Part shown: positions 40,412 through 51,093 of the stretch, piece after piece
Layout of the letters: each line of letters starts with the position of its first letter
Numbering within the stretch: position 1 is the stretch's first letter
NCBI GenBank assembly: GCA_938041505.1
Contig: CALITC010000004.1
Coordinates: 47,228-111,227 of the forward strand
Length of the DNA: 64,000 bases
Reading direction: 5' to 3'
DNA from: an uncultured Patescibacteria group bacterium
GTDB lineage: Bacteria > Patescibacteriota > JACMRA01
The notes under the pieces: generated by a model
The model's database searches: none
Told to the model about the DNA's origin: nothing
The model's input: only the letters and a program-made list of their open reading frames with translations
Position numbers and translations under genes: made by a program

Positions 40412-40804
40412 ATGCTTGTAACAAATTACCTCAAGTTGTTGAAACAGTTAGAGGAAACACCGAACATTGACATCAAATTACCAAAGAATTTTGACAGGGA
40501 TATAGCTACTGCCACAGAAGAAAACAGGTTTAAACTAATAATATATCTAAACTGTGATCAAAATCTACAAAAAATTAAACAAGTACTGAAAGAATACTTT
40601 TATAGTGATGAATATGTATACACCGAAATATCACACAGTAAAGATATCAGAAGCGCCAAACTAAAAATAAAAGGGGTGCGTATTCAGTACGCAATCTTAG
40701 TTGGTGGGTATATGGAAGAATACGACAAAACAACATTCCATGCGTGTGTATCAAATATAATCAATCCCGTCGCCAGAGGAAAAGAGGTTTTTTGGATTAT
40801 GTAA
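40412..40804 (+). CDS. Hypothetical protein
   Basis: Approximately 130 aa ORF followed by a terminator. Confidence 0.5.
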   Translation: MLVTNYLKLLKQLEETPNIDIKLPKNFDRDIATATEENRFKLIIYLNCDQNLQKIKQVLKEYFYSDEYVYTEISHSKDIRSAKLKIKGVRIQYAILVGGYMEEYDKTTFHACVSNIINPVARGKEVFWIM

Positions 40805-40842
40805 AAACACAACTAACTCAAATTTTACGAACAATATCAATC

Positions 40843-40870
40843 GCCCAGGGTCACAAGGGCATTTTTTTTT
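40843..40870 (+). terminator. Rho-independent terminator
   Basis: GCCC...GGGC followed by ATTTTTTTTT. Confidence 0.6.
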
Positions 40871-40907
40871 GACTTTTTGGAATTGTCCACTTAGAGTTAA
40901 CTTTTGA

Positions 40908-41825
40908 ATGCCTAGAAAAACGATTATTCCGGTTCCTTTTAGTATGAGCCCTTATGGCGACGGGAATGACAAGACCTACAAGAAAATTTTGAAGATTAGC
41001 GCTGCAAATGAGAATATGCAGGAGACCTTTCCTTCTAACTTACTATTAGACAACTGCACCATCAACGAAGAGGTTGAATTCAATATCAACAAAGACTCTC
41101 ATCCGGAGGGGTTATTTTTGGAATCCGCTCGCTCTATGCAACTCAATCTTAGCAAAGCAGTAGCCAAGCAATTGCCAAATTCAGATCAATTACTAATTCT
41201 TGGAGGCGATCACACCATATCCATTGGCACAGGTCTTGGCTTGTCTAAGCATATCGACCTCAGCAAAGTTGGCTTAATTTGGGTAGACGCCCACGCCGAC
41301 AGCAATACTGCAAAAACCTCTCTAAGCAAATCTCTCACCGGCTATCCTGTAGCTATCAACTGTGGAGTTGGTCCAGACAAGCTAATCCAAGACTTCTCCT
41401 CTAATATTCAAAACGTTGCTTACATTGGTCTAAGAGATGTGGATAAAGGAGAGCTAGAGAACATCAAGCACACCGACCCACTGATATTCTCCAATCTAGA
41501 CATCGAAGACCTTTCACTAAAAGTAATTATTGATAAAATTCTGCATAAGTTCCAAGACCTCGAACATATTTGGCTATCCATCGACATCGACAGCTTAGAT
41601 CCTGTATATTTCCAAGCAGGAGAAACCGACGTCCCGGTCACAGGCGGCCTAACACCAAGAGAATTATTATACATTACAAGCAGAATAGCTCAAACCAACA
41701 AACTCAAGATCACTGAACTCGTCCAACTCAATGACATCAATCAAGACACCCCCCTCTTAGTCTTAGCCAGTCGTATTAGCGAAATCGCCCTTAACATAGG
41801 AGGGTACAGATACGGAAAAAAGTAG
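40908..41825 (+). CDS. Arginase/ureohydrolase family protein
   Basis: LGGDHTISIGTGLG, WVDAHADSNT, SIDIDSLDPVYF, VPVTGGLTPRELLYI. Confidence 0.88.
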   Translation: MPRKTIIPVPFSMSPYGDGNDKTYKKILKISAANENMQETFPSNLLLDNCTINEEVEFNINKDSHPEGLFLESARSMQLNLSKAVAKQLPNSDQLLILGGDHTISIGTGLGLSKHIDLSKVGLIWVDAHADSNTAKTSLSKSLTGYPVAINCGVGPDKLIQDFSSNIQNVAYIGLRDVDKGELENIKHTDPLIFSNLDIEDLSLKVIIDKILHKFQDLEHIWLSIDIDSLDPVYFQAGETDVPVTGGLTPRELLYITSRIAQTNKLKITELVQLNDINQDTPLLVLASRISEIALNIGGYRYGKK

Positions 41826-41865
41826 TTGCTTATTAGATATAAACAACCATTTGGACAATCTACAC

Positions 41866-42797
41866 TCATTCAGCATACTGCATAAACGCCTTCCAGACTT
41901 TTTTGGAATTAACAAAAGATGCAACTTTAAGCATTTGAACAGTAGATAACTTTTTTGTTGCAAATATCTGAACCCACAACGACTTATTTTTTACCTTTAG
42001 GCCTATAGAATGAAGCTCTTCACCAGAATAATCAAATAAATTCATTTGGCTCAAAAATAACGGAAGAATCTGATGAACACAGGCATCGCTTATAGAGCCA
42101 TAGCTAAACAAACTAACAATTTCTGGTACCTCTAACAACCTTTGCGAAATAACATACTCCCAGTAACGATCAGTGTCATAATGATAAATGCCTGTGTCAA
42201 ATATTTTTTCTGACGACAAGCCATCAAAAAACCTGGCCTCATCCATATTGGATCTAAGTTACCTTCAATATTATATTGATTAGCGATAGTTAATCTCTCC
42301 GCATCACTCACACTGTAATATTTCAAATAATAAGACCAGCGTAATTGAGAGGGGAATTTCTGAATAATCTCTCGGCATTGATCTTGAGAAATTAATTGAA
42401 AGTTCAAGCTTGACAGCAAAAGCTTATCTACCTTGTCACTAATTATTTCAGAATTGAAAAAATCAATTAAAGCTGGTTGCTCAAGCCCATTAAAACTCAA
42501 AATTGCCTCGACCAACTTATCAGAATATATCTTTCTTTTATCTAAAAAAGCAGATAAATTTTCTGCTGAATTTGAAGTCAATAATGGTAAAGATTTCGAC
42601 CATAGATATCTACTATCAACTTCCTTACAGACATAATGCAGCAATTTAACGTACCCTTCATGTAACTCACCTTTAATACCATATACTTCAAAAAGCAAAT
42701 CCCAATCAGAGTCTTTCAAAGGAGAACCTTTGTTCAAAGCAATGTAATCAATCAAATCTAATTCTTTTCGCAAAATTAATTCTCGAATACTTATCAA
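41866..42797 (-). CDS. Hypothetical protein, apparently frameshifted (ORFs 42132..42797 and 41866..42246)
   Basis: Two overlapping minus-strand ORFs in different frames; the 3' end of the first loses protein-like character where the second begins. Confidence 0.45.
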
Positions 42798-43160
42798 AAT
42801 AGCAACCTCAATAAATTGTTAATTATTAACCCTCAAGTAAGTAGCAAAATTCCAAATTATTGTCGAGCGTACAAAATAACGAACTTGTAACGAGCAGTCT
42901 CTAATAACAACAGAAACGAAAGCAAAGTGTGTTGAATATATAAATTTATTATTGTAGTTGACATTATACTTTTTATGTACTAATTAAATCTTTTGTAGAT
43001 AATAAAACAAGAAGAGAGTGAAATTAGTAACAAAAAATAGTTTAAAATCAGAAAATTTTTCTTTAAAGCAGGCAGCGACATTTTTTCAAGACAGAGAAAA
43101 GCGCCTGAATTAGTCACGAATAAGACGGATATAATCCATATTCTCGGAGAATATACAACT

Positions 43161-43550
43161 ATGTTAAGAGATAGACGAACCATATACTTAATAAATCTAT
43201 TTGAAGAACAAGTACTTAACTTATTGACCGACACAAGTGACAGTTTATATGACCTAGGCAAGATTATTGCCAATATACCAGATAATAATATTGAGAAATC
43301 TAACTGGAGCCAGATAATCAACACCTATAAAGTCGCAAATGCGATTGAAGGAACACAACTACAGTATAGAGACTATCTGCGCGCTTCATTTTTTGACGGA
43401 AAAATCAATCGTGAAGACATAACCTCTAATAATATCGAAGACCTTCAAAAAGATATTAATACCTACAGGAAGCTGATCGACATGCGTGCATTAATTTCAA
43501 AGAATGACACTGTCACATGGAACTCTGTACTAACATATAAACGAGAATAA
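43161..43550 (+). CDS. Hypothetical protein
   Basis: 129 aa, helical composition. Confidence 0.5.
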   Translation: MLRDRRTIYLINLFEEQVLNLLTDTSDSLYDLGKIIANIPDNNIEKSNWSQIINTYKVANAIEGTQLQYRDYLRASFFDGKINREDITSNNIEDLQKDINTYRKLIDMRALISKNDTVTWNSVLTYKRE

Positions 43551-43605
43551 TTACCCAGATTTAATTACTCCTCCATAATAATGCAACGTGCTTTGCGTTA
43601 TTTTT

Positions 43606-44787
43606 TTAGTAATATCTCATGTCTTTCAGCTTATGTGGAAAACATTCTTGGCTTGACTTACCACCCTCTACATTATGATCGTATTCATACCCCTTACCAT
43701 AACCGATATCTTTCATTAGTTTGGTTGAGGCGTTACGGAAATGCATCGGAACTGGAAGCATACCATGTTGATCCACATCAGCATATGCAGCCTTCAGCGC
43801 CACATATGCAGCGTTACTTTTAGGAGAATTACCCAGATACTGCACTAGTTGCGCTATAGCCACCGCACACTCCGGCATCCCTATCCGCTCAACAGTCGTA
43901 AATACTTCGTTAGCTAGTAGTAACGCATTAGGATTCGCATTCCCAATATCTTCACTAGCAAAGCGCACCAATCTCCGCACAATATATCGAGGATCCTCGC
44001 CACCTCTAAGCATTCTAGCAACCCAATAAAGGGCGGCATCAGGATTAGAAGACCGCAAGCTCTTATGGACTGCGCTAATAATATTGTAGTGCTCCTCGCC
44101 ATTCCGATCGTAGTTGATAGACTTCTGAGCGGCCTGGTCAATTATAGATTTATCAATATTCTCAAAACCTGCTAAAACCTCCAAAGTATTCAGCCCAAAC
44201 CGAATATCGCCGTCACTGACAGCTGCCAAATATTCTAAGTCTTTTTTCTTAATCTTTATTCCCAGTTCCTTTTTTCCATTAGTCAGCGCCCTGGTAACAT
44301 CTTCCAATGAAGGCATCTCAAACACTAACACCCGCGAACGAGAAAGCAATGCAGAATTAATTGTGAACGAAGGGTTTTCAGTAGTAGCCCCAAGCAAAAT
44401 TATCGTCCCATCTTCCACATATGGTAAGAGCGCATCTTGCTGAGCCTTATTCCACCGATGAATCTCATCAATGAAGAGGATAGTTTGCCGCTGCAAGAGA
44501 TCGTTACTCTCGGCAGTGGCCAGGACTTTCTTCAAAGCCTCTTTGCCATCAATCACTGCCGATAACGTGCGAAAATCAGAATCAGTTTCAGTTGCAATAA
44601 TCCTCGCTAGTGTTGTCTTCCCACAAGCCGGCGGACCCCAGAATATCATACTCGGCAATTCCCCAGAAGCCAAAATCTTAGTCACCAAACCTTCCCTACC
44701 CACAAGAGATTCCTGCCCAATAAACTCATTAAGAGATTTAGGACGCAAACGTTCTGCTAGCGGCTTAGACTGTTGCATATGTTGCAA
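43606..44787 (-). CDS. rarA: Replication-associated recombination protein A (RarA/MgsA AAA ATPase)
   Basis: MIFWGPPACGKTTLARIIA, LFIDEIHRWNKAQQDALLPYVEDG, GATTENPSF. Confidence 0.95.
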   Translation of the reverse strand: MQHMQQSKPLAERLRPKSLNEFIGQESLVGREGLVTKILASGELPSMIFWGPPACGKTTLARIIATETDSDFRTLSAVIDGKEALKKVLATAESNDLLQRQTILFIDEIHRWNKAQQDALLPYVEDGTIILLGATTENPSFTINSALLSRSRVLVFEMPSLEDVTRALTNGKKELGIKIKKKDLEYLAAVSDGDIRFGLNTLEVLAGFENIDKSIIDQAAQKSINYDRNGEEHYNIISAVHKSLRSSNPDAALYWVARMLRGGEDPRYIVRRLVRFASEDIGNANPNALLLANEVFTTVERIGMPECAVAIAQLVQYLGNSPKSNAAYVALKAAYADVDQHGMLPVPMHFRNASTKLMKDIGYGKGYEYDHNVEGGKSSQECFPHKLKDMRYY

Positions 44788-45067
44788 CTAGACCATAAAA
44801 AAACTATTCTGGCAATACAAGAGACTCTATCTGTTTGATTACGTCTTGAGCAATCGCTCTACGGTGAATTAACTTCTTCCTCTTCTCCCACCCCTCAGTC
44901 AAAGGGTTATGTGCCCAAAAAGCCACCCAAATCGAAGCTCCATGGGAACACAACGAACAGGCACTCCCGTCACAAGTCAGTAAGATATGTGAAGTGGTCT
45001 TAATTCTGCAAAAAAACAGCTCACATTTCTGCAAGCTTATGTAGATTAATAATAAACAATAACTTTT

Positions 45068-45457
45068 TCATTCTTTCCTAGGCTGAACTGTCCAACCACG
45101 TGAAAGCTGACACTCTTCAACCCATTGGAACGTACTTCTTGTGCTATATGGATATAGTATATCCTTACATTTATAGTGCCATATTTTATCACGATATATG
45201 AGCGTAGATTTATGCTCAACAGGATCTCTGTTGGCAATGTATTTAAGCTTGATATCACCAAGATACCTGGGTTTGCTTGCATTTTGGGCAATATCAATCA
45301 AATACTCAATACCACCTGCAACACAAGTACCCACACCGTCACAAAACAAGATTCTGCCTTGTCTACAAGCTTCATGGTAAGGCGGCTGAAAGGTATGCTC
45401 CCAACCACGCGCCTTGCACAACTCATCCAAATTTGTAACTAATTTTGTAATCTCCAT
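45068..45457 (-). CDS. Hypothetical protein
   Basis: 129 aa ORF. Confidence 0.45.
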   Translation of the reverse strand: MEITKLVTNLDELCKARGWEHTFQPPYHEACRQGRILFCDGVGTCVAGGIEYLIDIAQNASKPRYLGDIKLKYIANRDPVEHKSTLIYRDKIWHYKCKDILYPYSTRSTFQWVEECQLSRGWTVQPRKE

Positions 45458-45571
45458 TACAATTTAATAAACCTCAATATACACTTTATAGTAAGTTAAC
45501 ATAATATAAAGTATATGTCAAATTATAAAAGGTGCCTTTTTAATTAAAATACCTACTCTTTGCCACCCAAT

Positions 45572-46021
45572 CTAATCCCTAGTCAAGGAAAATCTCTCTG
45601 ACAACTTATCTGCAATAATAACAGCAATAACCACCTCGACAAAACTAAGCACTATTGAAAGAAGAGTGAGTTCAAGATCTGCTAGCTGCATATTATACAT
45701 ACCCACCCAAAACAGACCAAAGAAAAAAAGCCAAGAGAAAACTATAGACTTAGTCCTATAACCACCATTATTTCCGTAAACTATAGTAAACAAAACCAGT
45801 GAAAAAACGATCAAACCTGTCAGCAAAGTATCCCAAAAGCCCCAGATTAAAAACCTCGGCAAATCAAAGAGTGCAACACCTTCGCCAAAATCTTCAATCA
45901 AAGAAGGTCGTATGAAGCTAAGATAGCGAAACGTCTCCCATGCGTGCACCCACAAACTAGTTATCAAAGTAACTATTATAAAACTCTTCCAGCTTATTTT
46001 TAACTTTTTAGTTGTTTTCAT
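45572..46021 (-). CDS. Multi-pass membrane protein
   Basis: 149 aa, four hydrophobic segments; 4-nt overlap with the upstream TetR gene. Confidence 0.75.
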   Translation of the reverse strand: MKTTKKLKISWKSFIIVTLITSLWVHAWETFRYLSFIRPSLIEDFGEGVALFDLPRFLIWGFWDTLLTGLIVFSLVLFTIVYGNNGGYRTKSIVFSWLFFFGLFWVGMYNMQLADLELTLLSIVLSFVEVVIAVIIADKLSERFSLTRD

Positions 46022-46617
46022 ATAATTATTTTTAATTGATTAAACAAAATATCCACAAATATCTCCACAGGGATCACAGACTGAGTTAATTTGGATTGAA
46101 GTAAAGAGCCAGCAAAAGTATTGTGTATGAAATAAGCTGTCTCTATTGGTTCCATATCAATTGATAACAAACCAAATTCCTTGCACTCATTCACATACTC
46201 AACGATCGGCTTCAGCAATTTATCATATTCTACCTCCAAAAAAGACCTAAAATCATCATCAAAAGAATTACTTTCTTGAATCATGTTATACATAAGGCAC
46301 CCTACTTGGGTATCACTTTTTTTCATCATAGAAACTATACAATCAGCATAGTAGTCTTTTAGTCGGCAGGGCATCTGAATTGAATCATTACCAGTATACA
46401 GGTATATTTTGGCTTGAAAATCGTCCACATATTTACGCAGAGATTTGCGAGCAAAATCTTCCTTATTGTTAAAATAATGATAAAAAACACCTTTTGAAAT
46501 ACCCAAACCGTCTATTATTGCATCAACTTTCAAGGAAAAATAGCTACTGCCCCAGAGCAAAGATACACCTTTTTCCAAAATCTGCTCATATTCGTGTTTC
46601 TTGTATGTTTTTCCCAT
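46018..46617 (-). CDS. TetR/AcrR family transcriptional regulator
   Basis: N-terminal HTH: ILEKGVSLLWGSSYFSLKVDAIIDGLGISKGVFYHYFNNKEDF. Confidence 0.9.
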   Translation of the reverse strand: MGKTYKKHEYEQILEKGVSLLWGSSYFSLKVDAIIDGLGISKGVFYHYFNNKEDFARKSLRKYVDDFQAKIYLYTGNDSIQMPCRLKDYYADCIVSMMKKSDTQVGCLMYNMIQESNSFDDDFRSFLEVEYDKLLKPIVEYVNECKEFGLLSIDMEPIETAYFIHNTFAGSLLQSKLTQSVIPVEIFVDILFNQLKIII

Positions 46618-46865
46618 ACGATTATTAATTAGACTATTTAGTCTAATTTGTCAAACCAGCTATATTTTCTCTAATTTTACTGAGATACGGATGGATACCC
46701 TACCACAAAAAAGCAAGGTTTTTATAATTTTCCACAAAATTTTGCTCTTTCATGATTAGAGCGAAAAGAAAAAAATAATCAACTAAAGTATGATTTCATA
46801 CAATTATCCTCAGCAAATTAAAAAAGGCTGAGGTATTATTTATCTATAGATGAAATATATCTATT

Positions 46866-48464
46866 CTATCTAAAAGTAGAATTTTCAATTATTTTTCTAA
46901 TCTCGTTACGCTCCGCTTCAGGGAAATTATTGATGTTTCCATTTGTTTGGATAGTAAGTTGATAGATCACATACTGGTCTCCTTGGCCGGCAAACTGAGC
47001 GTACTTATCATTAAAATCTACATCAATATTAGAAGTTAGAATATTAGCAAAAGTGGTACAATCTCCTTGCACACCATAATAGTGGTTATTATCAGCACTA
47101 CTGTAGTACTCGTTGTAAGAGCCAGGAATATTGTAGTGCATAGGAGTTTCTTCGAAGAAGGGCCCACAACCGGCAATAATCTTTGGTTGTATTTTTAAGG
47201 TAAGAGTCGAATTATTTTTTTTCAATTCAATATACCTAGTCAACAAGTTGTCATAAAACTCTGGCTCTGTGAAACTATTAAAACTCCAGTCACTCGGATA
47301 AACCAGTTTTAAGTTATTAAAAAACGGATTAGTATAGACCTGCTCAGTAATTTGCGGCTCTTCTTCTACATCAGGTTGATCCTGTGGAGGCTCTACTTTC
47401 GCAGGTGCTGTTTTTAAAATCTCAGAATTTATTTTTCCCCCTTCGTCAGCAAACTTTCTTATTTCGTTCCCGTTTTCATCTGTAGTAAGTTCATACACTA
47501 AGCCAGATCGATCAGAACCAACCAAAACATCTTTAAAATCTAAGGTAACATTTTCATCATATTCAAAATTAAAATTATCTATAGATAGCTGCACGTCAAA
47601 ATCTTTCAAGTTAATAATAAAGTCAGATTCTTTTTGATAAATTACTTCAATTAAATTGACTAAACCAGGCTGAATGATCTTCTCAAAACCAGAAGTAATC
47701 AACGAAACTTCCTCATAGCTAGAAGTTTCCAATCCTTGCTCACAAGTGATAAGCGAGTAATTATCAAGACTTTCAACATTTAAATCCGTACCCTCTTCGA
47801 CATTCAAATACAATTTATCATTCTCATTTTGTATACCCTTAATATTGTTCGATATCCCAACACTAAGATTACATCCATATTTATCACCGCCAATCGTAGT
47901 AGAAACACCTGAGACAATTGGTAAAATATCATTTCTCTCTCCCGTGTCTGCCTGCGGCTTTTTGATTAAAATTTTGTATCCTTCATATATTTGTTCAGCG
48001 CTCAGTGAAAAGCCGTAATAACTACCTTCATCAATACCAAACTTAGCTATGTAAGCCTTACCTGAAGACAGTTCATTATTTGGAGCAATATAGACTTCTT
48101 GAACCCCTTCCAAAGATTGATCTGATAATAATATTTCTAATTCTTCTACACTTGCCTTTTCTAGCGAATCTTCAAGATCTTCTGCAACCACTTCTACAGA
48201 AGCGCAACTAACGAGAACCTGAGGTTCTTGGCCAGAAGTACGGTAGTCATCGGCAACCCCAAGAGCAATCCCAAGTGGGACATGCACCGGCTCATCAGCC
48301 TCATCGGTATAAAAAACTTCAAAGTGGCACGGTAAATCATCTTTAAAATCAAACGATCGTGAGTTAGAAAACTTTTCATCCAAGCCAGATATACTATCAG
48401 TGTCTTTGTTTCCAGAATTATCAAAGACTCCAGATCTTCCAGCTAAAAATATACCTCCCATCAC
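46866..48464 (-). CDS. Membrane-anchored extracellular protein, C-terminal paralog of the 63451.. protein
   Basis: In-frame hydrophobic segment continues upstream of the called ATG; C-term NPFFNNLKLVYPSDWSF...GCGPFF...CTTFANILTSNIDVDFNDKY. Confidence 0.7.
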   Translation of the reverse strand: MMGGIFLAGRSGVFDNSGNKDTDSISGLDEKFSNSRSFDFKDDLPCHFEVFYTDEADEPVHVPLGIALGVADDYRTSGQEPQVLVSCASVEVVAEDLEDSLEKASVEELEILLSDQSLEGVQEVYIAPNNELSSGKAYIAKFGIDEGSYYGFSLSAEQIYEGYKILIKKPQADTGERNDILPIVSGVSTTIGGDKYGCNLSVGISNNIKGIQNENDKLYLNVEEGTDLNVESLDNYSLITCEQGLETSSYEEVSLITSGFEKIIQPGLVNLIEVIYQKESDFIINLKDFDVQLSIDNFNFEYDENVTLDFKDVLVGSDRSGLVYELTTDENGNEIRKFADEGGKINSEILKTAPAKVEPPQDQPDVEEEPQITEQVYTNPFFNNLKLVYPSDWSFNSFTEPEFYDNLLTRYIELKKNNSTLTLKIQPKIIAGCGPFFEETPMHYNIPGSYNEYYSSADNNHYYGVQGDCTTFANILTSNIDVDFNDKYAQFAGQGDQYVIYQLTIQTNGNINNFPEAERNEIRKIIENSTFR

Positions 48465-48674
48465 AAAAGCTAAACCTGCAAATATAGCTACAATTACATA
48501 AATAGCTTTGTAATCGTTCTGACTTGTTTTACCTTCAATACTAGAGGAATTTTTTTTATCTTTAGATATGTTTTTATTTTTACTTACATTAATTATATCA
48601 CAATTATATTAAAACATCAATAGTAAAACTTCTTTTCTGGATTTTTTTATAGAATACAACTATACTTGGGAATA

Positions 48675-51092
48675 ATGACAGGATTAAGTAATCAAGAGGT
48701 TCTCGCCAAGCGTAAGATTTACGGATTTAACGAAATTAATCTCACAGACAAATGGGAAAAACTCAAAATACTACTTAAGCAATTTAGCTCACCGATGGTT
48801 TATATTTTAATCGCAGCTAGCTTAATATCTTATTTTACCAGAGAGATCATTGAGTTTGGAATTATCTTGCTGGTGCTAATATTAAATACCGCTCTTGGGT
48901 TTTTTCAAGAAGCTCGCTCTGTATCGAAAGCTCGGGAGTTAAAGAGCTTATTAAGCAACAGTGTAGCCGTCTACAGAGAAGGTAGAATTATTGAACTAGA
49001 CTCACGAGAACTGGTCCCTGGCGATGTAATATTCTTACAAGAAGGAAACAAGATACCTGCTGATGCCGTTCTCAAATCTGGAGATATACAGCTCAACGAG
49101 TCCGCTGTAACCGGAGAAAGCCTTCCAGTATTCAAAAAAATTAACGAACTACTATACTCAGGAACATATGTCTCGAAAGGTAACGGACAAGCCACAATCA
49201 CAAAAACAGGACTCCAGACTTTTATTGGCAATCTCAGCAAAGATCTCACTATAGCTGACACCACCGGGAACAACTTTATTCGCAAAACTAAAAAACTAAC
49301 ATTATACATATCTGCAGTATCCTTATTACTTTTTGCACTAGTAATAACTCTAAGCCTCGTCCGCGGTGAGCCATTCACGAATGCACTTATATATGCTATA
49401 TCCATTCTTGTCTCAGGAATCCCCGAAGGGTTACCAGCGGTAATAACCATCGCACTAACAACTGCCTCATTAGCTATTGCCAAGAATGGCGCTATCGTGA
49501 AAAAGCTCGAAGCTTCTGAAGCAGTTGGCGAAATTACAACCATAATCACTGACAAAACTGGTACCTTAACCGAGAACAAAATGAGTATTCAAGAGGTGTA
49601 CCTTCATCAAAATGGAAGACTAGAAAGTTACGATGAAAATAGTGAGAGTAAATACAGCGAACTATTACATCTAGCTTGCAAATACAGCAATACTATACCT
49701 GAGAATGAGCTAACCGGCGCTGGCTTTGATCTAAGTATTTTGGACCCAACCGAAAGCGCTTTATATAAATATTACCAAAAGTCCAACAAATCCTTAAGTG
49801 CGTGGAAAAAGATATACTACAGTAGCTTCGACTCAGAGAGGCAATATCAAGAAATAGCACTACAAAACAATGATAAAAATGTATCGATACGCGTTGGCGC
49901 CCCAGAAAAAATTGCCCAATATATATCTGAGAAACACCTCGATTTTGATTCCATTACAAAAAAAATAGCAACCCAAGGAGGTAGATCTCTAGCTATCAGT
50001 AGCAATAATTCAGGTGAATGGAATATTTTGGCAATTGTGCACATAGGAGACAATCTGCGAAGCGATGCCAAAAAGACAATTCTAAAAGCCCAGCAGCTAG
50101 GAGTAAGAGTCATCATGGCTACAGGCGACCATCCAAACACAGCTCTTTACTTTGCAAAAGCAAGTGGAATTACAGGAGATACTGCGATTACTGGGGCGGA
50201 TTTCTTGGCCCTCAACAAAACAGATCAACTACAAACAGCAAAAACTCACAATATTTTTGCTCGCATGATACCAGAAGCAAAAAAAGTGCTATCTCTAAGG
50301 CTTCAAGCACTTGGTGAGAATGTTGGTATGACAGGACATGGAGTCAACGATGCCCCAGTTCTCAAGTATGCAGATATTGGTATAGCAATGGGTCAAAGCG
50401 GCACCGAAATCGCCAAAGAAAGTGCAGATATAATTCTCACCAACGATAACCTATCGGTAATTATCGACGCTATAAAGCAAGGCAGGATTCTGTTTCAAAA
50501 TATTTATAACGGAATAACTTACTTGATATCAACCAATTTAGGAGAGCTGACAACATTTGCAATCTGTTTAATCGCTGGTCTACCCGCCCCGCTTGCCGCG
50601 ACTCAAATATTATGGATGAACCTAATCACAGACGGACTTAACGGCATAGCTCTAACTCAAGAAAAAAATCTAGGTAGCCAAAAATTCTCCAGACCAATTC
50701 CAAAATCACAAGGATTCATCGATCAAGATAATATCAAATTTCTTATTTCTAATTCGCTACTAATTGGCATTGGGGCAAGCTTGATCACATGGTACTTCCA
50801 AGATAATATAATACTTATGCAATCGCTTAACTTCGTATTTTTGAGCTTGACTCAAATTATCAATCAATACACCTGCAGGAATCCAGAATTCAAAACCAAA
50901 TGGCGCAATATGCTTGATAACAAGAGTGTCAACAGCGCATTCACCATCTCTGGGTTTCTTACCATATTCTTAGTTCAAGGCCCCTTTAACAAGGTCTTTG
51001 AACTCCAAGGACTACACCGGCTTCATTATATAGCCATTGGCATGGCATCCATAATTATATTTATGATAAATAGGAACTTAAAACGACAGTAG
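48675..51092 (+). CDS. P-type cation-transporting ATPase (P2-like)
   Basis: TGES, DKTGTLTENK, PEGLPAVITIAL, TGHGVNDAP (His in place of Asp), LWMNLITDGLNGIAL. Confidence 0.92.
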   Translation: MTGLSNQEVLAKRKIYGFNEINLTDKWEKLKILLKQFSSPMVYILIAASLISYFTREIIEFGIILLVLILNTALGFFQEARSVSKARELKSLLSNSVAVYREGRIIELDSRELVPGDVIFLQEGNKIPADAVLKSGDIQLNESAVTGESLPVFKKINELLYSGTYVSKGNGQATITKTGLQTFIGNLSKDLTIADTTGNNFIRKTKKLTLYISAVSLLLFALVITLSLVRGEPFTNALIYAISILVSGIPEGLPAVITIALTTASLAIAKNGAIVKKLEASEAVGEITTIITDKTGTLTENKMSIQEVYLHQNGRLESYDENSESKYSELLHLACKYSNTIPENELTGAGFDLSILDPTESALYKYYQKSNKSLSAWKKIYYSSFDSERQYQEIALQNNDKNVSIRVGAPEKIAQYISEKHLDFDSITKKIATQGGRSLAISSNNSGEWNILAIVHIGDNLRSDAKKTILKAQQLGVRVIMATGDHPNTALYFAKASGITGDTAITGADFLALNKTDQLQTAKTHNIFARMIPEAKKVLSLRLQALGENVGMTGHGVNDAPVLKYADIGIAMGQSGTEIAKESADIILTNDNLSVIIDAIKQGRILFQNIYNGITYLISTNLGELTTFAICLIAGLPAPLAATQILWMNLITDGLNGIALTQEKNLGSQKFSRPIPKSQGFIDQDNIKFLISNSLLIGIGASLITWYFQDNIILMQSLNFVFLSLTQIINQYTCRNPEFKTKWRNMLDNKSVNSAFTISGFLTIFLVQGPFNKVFELQGLHRLHYIAIGMASIIIFMINRNLKRQ

Positions 51093-51093
51093 G

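Noticed and set aside
44804-45034. 76-aa Cys-containing ORF downstream of rarA
   Set aside because: Possible but no family signal; too short to support from sequence alone.
48971-49579. 202-aa antisense ORF inside the P-type ATPase gene
   Set aside because: Opposite strand of a clearly conserved ATPase (TGES and DKTGTLT regions); shadow ORF.
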